This document shows positions 58,201 to 64,000 of a stretch of DNA of 64,000 nucleotides, piece by piece. Numbering within the stretch: the first letter of the stretch is position 1; every line of letters begins with the position of its first letter. A program made the translations under genes and the position numbers. Source of the stretch: Eucalyptus grandis (lineage: Eukaryota; Streptophyta; Magnoliopsida; Myrtales; Myrtaceae); NCBI RefSeq assembly GCF_016545825.1, contig NC_052616.1, positions 7,130,001 through 7,194,000 of the forward strand, written 5' to 3'. The notes below the pieces were generated by a model. The model worked only from the letters and a program-made list of their open reading frames with translations, made no database searches and had not been told where the DNA came from.

Positions 58201-58424
58201 GTGATAGCCAAGCAGCTATAGCATACACCAAAGATCCAAAGTATCATGGCAAGACCAAACATATAGATACAAAGTATAACTTTGTAAAAGATATGGTTGC
58301 ACGAAAGGATGTGAACTTACAGTATATATCTACGCATAGAATGGTAGCAGATCCTATGACAAAGCCAATACCTAGAGATGTGTTTTGTGGTCATGTAAAA
58401 TCTCTAGGATTGCGTAGAGTCTGA
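55278..58424 (+). pseudogene. Copia-1 pol: protease, integrase, reverse transcriptase, RNase H (broken)
   Basis: Copia order. Protease active site DSGATDH at 55304 on, in a different frame from gag. After a damaged stretch, the pre-integrase zinc motif WHARLGHIGQQRM and CKRCLEGK (about 55707-55820) and the integrase core are open at 55561-56379: HYDVCGPM, LRSDRGREYLS and QQNGVMERRN hold the D, D and E. Stops at 56377-56379 and 56479 break the linker. Reverse transcriptase runs 56926-57707: WELVDLPKGRRAIGNKWV, KTAFLNGELEEEIYMEQP, then a frameshift near 57330 and YVDDILIAG (57456 on). RNase H follows after another frame change: SDADWGGD, TMEAEFVALS, then DSQAAIAYTKDP, ending VKSLGLRRV at 58424. 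All active-site words survive, but no full protein can be made. Confidence 0.92.
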
Positions 58425-59519
58425 TGTATTGGATTGTAATTTCCCTGAGTTGTTCACATTTATGAACTAGTGTTGTTTCATTATTAATGCCTATGAATCT
58501 TTGTTTGATCTTTATGCATCTTAATACTCAGTGTATTATTTTATGTTGAAGAAGTATGTCGGACAGATAAAAGATTAGCCCACTCACACGGGTAATCGCT
58601 TCTATTTACTATGTGATAAATAGAGATGAGACTGTTTTTAAGCTTATTATCTAGGTGATAATTGAGAGCTCAAGCTTAAAATACGTATGTCGCCTTAACT
58701 GAGTGTTAAGATGAGGACATAATACTTACTATGTCCGAAAGTAAAATACCCCACATATTTTACTTTATCTGTCTAAGATGCCAGATGTGAGTTCCGATGA
58801 ATTTTGTAAAAGAGTAGATATATGAACTCAAGTTAGACATTGGGTATGTCTAAACTATCATATGTACGGTATTGAAAGGTGTAGACATACGCTCCATGGA
58901 AAATGAGTTAATATCGTAATACGTATTCCATACTACATATGCATGAGCTGACCAATAAGAGTGACAAAAAGTTTGATCTCAATTTTTATGACGTGTGAGA
59001 CTCTTGAGGAAAAGAGTTCCGCAATTTTAGTGCCCTCATGACTTTTACTTATTCTCAAGGTTTCTATTTAGTGTTTGCTATCTTAGGATGTTGCCAATGG
59101 TCATGAGTTGATTCGATCTAATGGGACATTTCTAGAAAAGCAAGCTGAACTGAAATTGAGAGTTTGAAGGAAAGAGGAAGATCGATTTTGGAGAATCACA
59201 TTGTAGTTTTTGTATTCACTGGTCGACCAATTATGATTGTCTTTGTGATAACTGTAATTGTGAATACAATATATATATATATATATATATGATGTTTTAA
59301 AAGAGATCAAGTGAGATATAAAATGTGATCGATCGATCTAGGGTACTGCATACTAAATCTACTCAGAGTGTGACGCCCATTATGAGCTGCTATATATTCC
59401 TAACAGATGTATAGCAACGAGTTCTCAAAAGTATGTTGGTCGCACGGATTATTCACCGGTATGAATGTTGAAAAGAGGTAAAGAGAATCCTGTTCGGCCC
59501 ACCATGTGCGAGTGGGAGA
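58425..59519 (+). other. Copia-1 3' non-coding region and polypurine tract
   Basis: About 1.1 kb between pol and the 3' LTR, long for a Copia element. No frame of an envelope-like or other protein is recognisable. An (AT)n run lies at about 59266-59290. A purine-rich GCGAGTGGGAGA directly before the 3' LTR (59508-59519) is the likely polypurine tract. Confidence 0.6.
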
Positions 59520-59960
59520 TGAAGGCTTTATTAGTATTGGGCTTAAGGCCCGTCCGCCCAAGTTGGGCCAGGAGAAGCCCGGCCCACGGGAATAGGGCCC
59601 GTGGAAGGAGAGAGGTATAAAAGGGAGGAGAGAGAGAGAGAGAAAAACACACCGTTTTGTTTTAGAAAAAGAAGTAAGTTTTTCTCTCAACGTACTCTCC
59701 CTCTCTCTCTCGTTTTCTTTAAAGCAAAAAGGAAAACAGTGAAGCGCGAAGGCCAATTTGCTTCACCGAATCAAATAGGATCAAGTTTCTCTTCCTCTAA
59801 CGGCGTCGGTGTCTAATCTGTGGCTAAAAGGTACGCTTGAATCCGTGGTGTGCCTTAGGATCGGTGATACGTGTTGTTTTTCCCGGGCTCGTCTTCCGCA
59901 TTGTTTTAGGGGTTCGATTTAGTGTCGAATCCGTTTTTCGGAGATCCGTTAATCCCAACA
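59520..59960 (+). repeat. Copia-1 3' LTR
   Basis: 441 bases with the same ends as the 5' LTR and TATA box TATAAAA at 59616-59622. Many of the differences from the 5' LTR are C/T or G/A, for example CATCGGATTGAAC against CACCGAATCAAAT. Confidence 0.92.
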
Positions 59961-60134
59961 AAAATGTAGAACGTCTGCTCCAAGGTGGTGTCGAAGATCC
60001 TCCAAGGCTCTTGGCTGTACAGGTCGCACTCTTCGATAAGATCGGGAGGCAATGGCGCGCCCGTTGCTTTCTCGCTGGAGGTAGTGAGCGAAAAGGTGCT
60101 CATCGGTTGGGCCAAACTTAACTAGCGGATTCAT
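59961..60134 (-). pseudogene. NAC-domain gene, copy 5, 5' portion of exon 1
   Basis: Start of NAC5 exon 1, MNPLVKFGPTDEHLFAHYLQ, with Gly replacing the Arg of VKFRPTD. One extra base (TTTCTCGCTGG against TTTCTGCTGG, near 60074) shifts the frame after residue 20. The rest of the exon, GLIEECDLYSQEPWRIFDTT, is legible in the next frame up to the Copia-1 insertion. Even without the transposon this copy would have been dead. Confidence 0.85.
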
Positions 60135-60496
60135 GTTGGCGATGATCTCTCTCGTTCTTCTTCTTCTTCTTCTTCTTCTTCTTGTTCTTGATCTCGTTCT
60201 TCTTCTTCTTTCTTGTTCTTGATCTTGTTCTTCTGCTTCTTCGTACCGCCTTTCCTTTTTTTTTTATCGTAAAAATAATTAAAAGAGCTCTAGAAAAAGA
60301 AATACTAAAAAGTGGCAGGGCTGGGCTAGAGAGTAGAGACAGCTAAGCCCGGTCCCTTCTTTTTCTTGCTTCTTCTTGCTTCTTGCTTCTTGCTTCTTGC
60401 TTCTTCTTGCTTCTTCTTCTTCAAACCGTCTTTCCTTTCTCTATCAATAAGGAAACGAGAGAGAGATCATCGACCGCCTTTCCTTTTCCCCACTTG
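60135..60496 (-). promoter_or_regulatory. NAC5 upstream region (truncated) with TTC tracts
   Basis: TTC tracts at about 60156-60240 and repeated TGCTTCT words at about 60366-60420. The matching sequence of other units continues to CCCACCTGTGCTGG, but here it breaks off at CCCACTTGT and jumps into the Harbinger relic. Confidence 0.6.
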
Positions 60497-61080
60497 TATT
60501 TCAAAGCAATAGATGGAACTCATGTGCATGCATCAATTCCTCTTGAAATTTAAGGAAGATTTTGTGGTCAAAAGGAACACAAAATGTATTGGTTGTTGTT
60601 ACATTTGACTTGAGATTTTTTATGTTTTAGCTGGTTGAGAAGGCACTCCACTTGATTCACATATTTTTATTTTATTTTATTTTTTTTATGAAATTTCAAA
60701 GCCGAATGGATTGAATACTCCTAGAGGTAAGAAAATGAAATTTATACTCAATTTTTGGATAGAGCTTAGTATCTTAAGAATAATTTTTTTTATTACCTGT
60801 TGGAAAAATATTATCTTGCTAATGCTAGTGGAATGCAAAATGGCATCATCTCTCTCTATTGTGGTGTTAGATACCATTTGAAGGAGTTCAGTGATTGCTC
60901 ACCTGAAAATAAGAATGAACTATTCAATCTGCGCCATTCATCTCTGACAACTACTATCGAAAGAGGATTTGGAGTCTTGAAGAAACATTTTCGAATGAAT
61001 ATTTTAGGTCATTTAGAACACGAGTCGATGTCGTCTTAGCTTGTTATATCATTCAAAATTTATTATAGCCCAATGACTCT
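60497..61080 (+). pseudogene. PIF/Harbinger transposase relic, catalytic part only (unit 5)
   Basis: Starts at TATTTCAAAGCAATAGATGG: the AIDGTHVHASIPLEI segment directly after the old acceptor, with spacer, leader and N-terminal region all missing. Then ASGMQNGIISLYCGVRYHLK (near 60825-60885) and TTIERGFGVLKKHFRMN (about 60950-61000). The second catalytic Asp of the family (YLVDAG) reads Asn here (LANAS). Ends in the usual C-terminal region. Confidence 0.75.
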
Positions 61081-62108
61081 ATCATGGAAGAGATGAATAG
61101 ACAAATGAAATCATAAAGCAAAAAAATCCAGAAATCCAACTTTCTCAAAGAGAGAAAAAACAGGAAAATAAGATATGGATATAAAAAAAGGTAGGATTGT
61201 GCACGCGCTGTGGATTAGTTACTAAGAGGTTAGAAGAAGCCAATATTTTTTCTTTTTGTTTCTTTTGAGCATTTCATTTAGAACATGTGGTTTTTATTCC
61301 TTTAGTAATAATCATCTTTCAAAATTAGTACCAGTCCTATTTATTATATGTTTTCTTACTCAACTGTTTAAGTTCTCGCTTAATTATAGTGATGGGTGAG
61401 ATGGTCAACCAATCTAGGTGATCTAAACCTATGTAACGTATTCTATTTGAAATTCTTGCTAATGAATTAACCAAAGGTATCAAGCCTCGAAACATTCAAA
61501 CCCTTTTCAATTGCTCGAGTTGTCGATACAATAAAAGAGAGATTTGGGATTCATTTTATAGAAAAAGTAAAGACTCGGAAAAATATTTTTCGAATGATGA
61601 TTAGATATGTCGCTTAGAAAAACTAGTTAACGGAAAATAGTTTCATCATTGATGATAATTTATACCTAACTATTTTGGTAGTTGATAAAAATATTTTTTT
61701 ATTTGTTAATTCTTGTAGGCAATACAAACAATTATTTTTAGAAAAATATTTTCCAAACCTTTAGCCTTGGGTAAAAAAAAAAAAAATTGCACCTTAAAAT
61801 ATGTTGATTTTTCTTAATTTTGACAAATGTACACATCCCATCAATTAGTCGAGTAAAAAATAATATGGTGTCAAAGATTCATCCCACTAGGAGGGTTTAG
61901 GTGGTTATATATAAAATTTTTGATTTTATTTTAAATTTTGATATAAATACTATCAATTAGTCATGGAAAGTTTCTGTTTCATGATTATTTGTATGAGAAA
62001 TGTTATATCGGCAGAGTACCTTACATACATTCTCTTATGAACTAATGTTGCATGAAACTAGCTGTCAACTTTTTTGTTTTTTTATTTTGGCCAAGCAGGA
62101 GAGTTATG
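61081..62108. other. AT-rich intergenic spacer, cut by Copia-2
   Basis: Same spacer as 176-1433. It is interrupted at GAGAGTTAT, a point that in unit 1 lies near 1190, about 240 bases before a NAC 3' end. A further NAC copy is therefore expected to the right of the window. No gene seen. Confidence 0.65.
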
Positions 62109-62999
62109 TTGGAGAAATCTTTCCGGAATATTTTGAAGCTGACAAAACATTTCTATCAGTCTAGTCTGGATATCGATAGTTAAAGTCTCAAGACTTTGTA
62201 ATCTCAAGACTCAAGACTCAAGACTCAAGATTATTCTCACCGTGTCTTTCTAATCCAAAGTGGCGAAGGATATCCGGCCGAAGTATATGGTTGGGGATTC
62301 GATCCAATCCTCGGAAAAGATCCCTTGGTTGGATAATCACTACGGATTTTTTGATTCTTATCTAAGATCAATAGAAGATCCGATGGTCAACGAAACATTC
62401 TTGGAATGTTCTATTCTTGGAAACCAAAATCCTGATTGTATGGGCGAACAGGATTGATGGGCTATCATCAGATTCCTTAAATAGCTCGGATGATCTTCTT
62501 AATTGATTTCGACCAACGGGTAGATCGGAGGAATTCCTTTGGTAAGTGCCAACGGCTATGATGGCATAAAGGAGTATAAAAGGAAGACGTTCTAGTTGTT
62601 TTAAGTGTGTGATCGATAGAAAAATTCCAGAGTCTGAAGAACCTTGATAGTTAGTCGATACAGTTCGAGCGAAATTGTACACACAGAGAGTGTTTATACT
62701 TGGTGATACCTTGAACGAGTGTAGTAGATCATCTACATCGAGAAATCAAGGAAGATCAACACTGTAACATCTCTTTGTTCATAGTGGAATCCAGCCAATC
62801 TACTGCATCGGTGCGAAAAGAGTGGACGTAGGCTTGAATCAAGCCGAACCACTATAAACCTCGTGTTTAATTCTCTCTTTCCTTTACTCGAGTCTTACGA
62901 TTGATTCTTTAATCATTCATCTGTCTAAGTATTGTGCAATCTCCAAGAAAATTTTTATAAACCTATTCACCCCCTCTAGGTACTGTACTAGCATTATCA
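62109..62999 (+). repeat. Copia-2 5' LTR
   Basis: About 891 bases, TGTTGGAGAAATC...GCATTATCA. TATA box TATAAAA at 62575-62581. A short tandem run of CAAGACT words lies at about 62190-62230. The end is set by the primer site just after it. Confidence 0.82.
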
Positions 63000-63001
63000 A
63001 T

Positions 63002-63012
63002 TGGTATCGAGC
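63002..63012 (+). other. Copia-2 primer binding site (tRNA-Met, one base missing)
   Basis: TGGTATCGAGC, compared with the canonical TGGTATCAGAGC: one A is missing. Located three bases after the LTR end, as expected. Confidence 0.75.
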
Positions 63013-63057
63013 CGTGTTCTTACTTTATTTGAAGTGTTTTACTTGAGTAAAAGATCC

Positions 63058-64000
63058 ATGGCTAGTATGCTAGCATTGAGCTGGTGGAAGGGCAAAGCAA
63101 TACCGGACCACCCTACTTTGATGGAAAGGATTACAACATCTGGAAAACAAGATGAAAGCTTTTCTACGATCAAAGGATCCTCCGGAATGGGATGTGGTGG
63201 AAAGAGGAATTACTCCTACCGCTGCATCAGCATCCGAAAGAGGGAAAGAAACTGTTGAAACCATGGAATGTCTCAAGAAGAGATAAACAAGAGACAAGCA
63301 CTCGATGCAAAAGCAATTTACTCTTTATATTGTGCTTTATCACCAACCGAATATAACAGAATATCTTCTTGTGATACAGCAAAAGAAGTCTGGGACAGAT
63401 TACATATCACTTATGAAGGGACAGATTGAGTGAAGGAGACCGAGAATTAACATTCTCCTTGGTCAATATGAAGCCTTCAAAATGAAACAAGGAGAATCTA
63501 TAACCGACATGTTTAGCTGTTTTACAGATATTGTCAATGGTCTTGAGAATCAAGGACAACAAATTTCTGATCCTATGAAGGTGAACAAGCTCTTTGCGTG
63601 GACTCTCCAAGGATTGGAATCATATAAAGACTTCAATAAGAGAGACGCAAAGAATTATGCCATTATCTCAGACGAGCGATTGGAACTCTTGATCTTATGA
63701 AGTGGAACGAATTAATGAAGACGAAGATCCAAGAGGTAAGAAATCCATTGCATTAAAATCTAACGATGATTACGATGATACGGACTCGAAGAAGATCGGG
63801 ACGATGAGGAGCTTGCTCTTATGATTAGAAGGTTCTTAAAGCTGAATAGAAAAGGGAGAAGGTTCAACTCAAGGAAAACAAAGTCTTCGAAACAGCAAAC
63901 CAAGTTTGTTGATAATGAGGAACCAAACAAAGATGTAGTTTGTTTCGAATGTAAGAAAAAGGACACATCGGACCAAATTGTCCTCTCTGAAGAAGAAAAG
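63058..64000 (+). pseudogene. Copia-2 gag (UBN2-type), frameshifted and truncated by the window
   Basis: Gag-type text in several frames. DGKDYNIWK lies near 63120. A UBN2 segment KQGESITDMFSCFTDIVNGL and DPMKVNKL is open at 63482-63700. An Asp/Glu and Lys-rich stretch (63715-63900) is followed by a zinc-knuckle start, CFECKKK (near 63945), whose second half is out of frame. A stop within GTD-stop-VKE near 63425 and several indels show it is not functional. Pol and the 3' LTR lie outside the window. Confidence 0.8.

Larger units (their letters stand above)
52386..59960 (+). mobile_element. Copia-1: Ty1/Copia retrotransposon inserted in NAC5 exon 1
   Basis: 7575 bases with two LTRs (52386-52821 and 59520-59960) that start TGAAGG and end CAACA. 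The 5-bp target duplication is AAAAC (52381-52385) and AAAAT (59961-59965). Removing one duplication leaves NAC5 exon 1 at 376 bases, against 375 in the other copies; the extra base is a separate insertion near 60074. Order: LTR, tRNA-Met primer site, 1.5-kb leader, gag, pol (protease, integrase, reverse transcriptase, RNase H, the Copia order), 1.1-kb 3' region, LTR. The LTRs differ by roughly 15 substitutions and a few short indels by eye, so the insertion is not very recent. It is antisense to NAC5. Confidence 0.95.
1..62108. repeat. Tandem array of NAC + Harbinger units
   Basis: The same order (spacer, minus-strand NAC, upstream C/T region, spacer, leader, plus-strand Harbinger relic) recurs from end to end. 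NAC start codons are at 2651, 11234, 20757, 35742 and 60134. After taking out the insertions and the internal duplication, the spacing is about 7.06 kb between NAC2 and NAC3 and similar elsewhere. Units 1-3 are nearly identical; units 4 and 5 are more diverged and share the long NAC exon 2. All units point the same way, which fits repeated unequal crossing-over. Confidence 0.9.
62109..64000 (+). mobile_element. Copia-2: second Ty1/Copia element, 5' part (runs off the window)
   Basis: An LTR followed by a primer site and a gag region in plus orientation. It is a different family from Copia-1: the LTR is about twice as long and the sequence unrelated. The left flank GTTAT (62104-62108) would be its target duplication; the right copy is outside. 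Its LTR contains no NAC or Harbinger sequence. Confidence 0.88.

Noticed and set aside
57748..58424. Possible separate host gene from the open RNase H-like frames
   Set aside because: SDADW, TMEAEF and the following DSQAAIAYTKDP are the standard end of Copia pol, in place between reverse transcriptase and the 3' LTR.

Overview
The window looks like nuclear DNA of a flowering plant. It contains genes for NAC-type transcription factors (a plant-only family), spliced exons, plant L1-type LINEs whose ORF1 has a DUF4283-like region and a CCHC knuckle, Copia retrotransposons with initiator-tRNA-Met primer sites, and plant PIF/Harbinger, hAT and Tourist-like sequences. NAC genes in large recent tandem arrays are known from Myrtaceae such as Eucalyptus, so that group is my guess, but nothing here proves the species.

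The scaffold of the window is a tandem array of one composite unit of about 7 kb, repeated roughly five times. Reading along the + strand, each unit has an AT-rich spacer, a two-exon NAC gene on the minus strand, a C/T-rich upstream region with TTC microsatellites, a second AT-rich spacer, a C/T-rich leader, and a decayed PIF/Harbinger (HARBI1-like) transposase on the plus strand. The NAC start codons lie at 2651 (NAC1), 11234 (NAC2), 20757 (NAC3), 35742 (NAC4) and 60134 (NAC5). Only NAC1 keeps an open frame from start to stop: 318 codons across a GT-AG intron. NAC2 has a C-terminal frameshift, NAC3 an internal frameshift, NAC4 frameshifts and a nonsense codon, and NAC5 a frameshift, a nonsense codon and a 7.6 kb Copia insertion. 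NAC1-3 share an in-frame deletion of about 155 codons relative to NAC4 and NAC5.

The differences in unit length come mostly from nested insertions whose empty sites can be read in sister units: 600-bp hAT MITEs in three units; a 2.47-kb solo LTR at 15959-18425 (TSD GATAT); LINE-1 at about 22667-28532 on the minus strand, with ORF1 open and ORF2 broken by one stop; LINE-2 at 35812-41586 on the plus strand (15-bp TSD, decayed); a Tourist-like foldback MITE at 44199-44963 (TSD TTA); a probable tRNA-derived SINE near 45062-45310; Copia-1 at 52386-59960 with both LTRs; and a second Copia starting at 62109 that runs off the window. A 1.48-kb internal duplication occurs in units 1 and 3, and another tandem duplication lies upstream of NAC4.

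I found no clear new gene system. The best leads are an unidentified short reading frame plus a cluster of TGACG and W-box motifs in the long leader of Copia-1; the ATGA stop/start overlap between ORF1 and ORF2 kept in two diverged LINEs; and the co-amplification of an atypical NAC gene with a Harbinger relic, followed by decay of all but one NAC copy.
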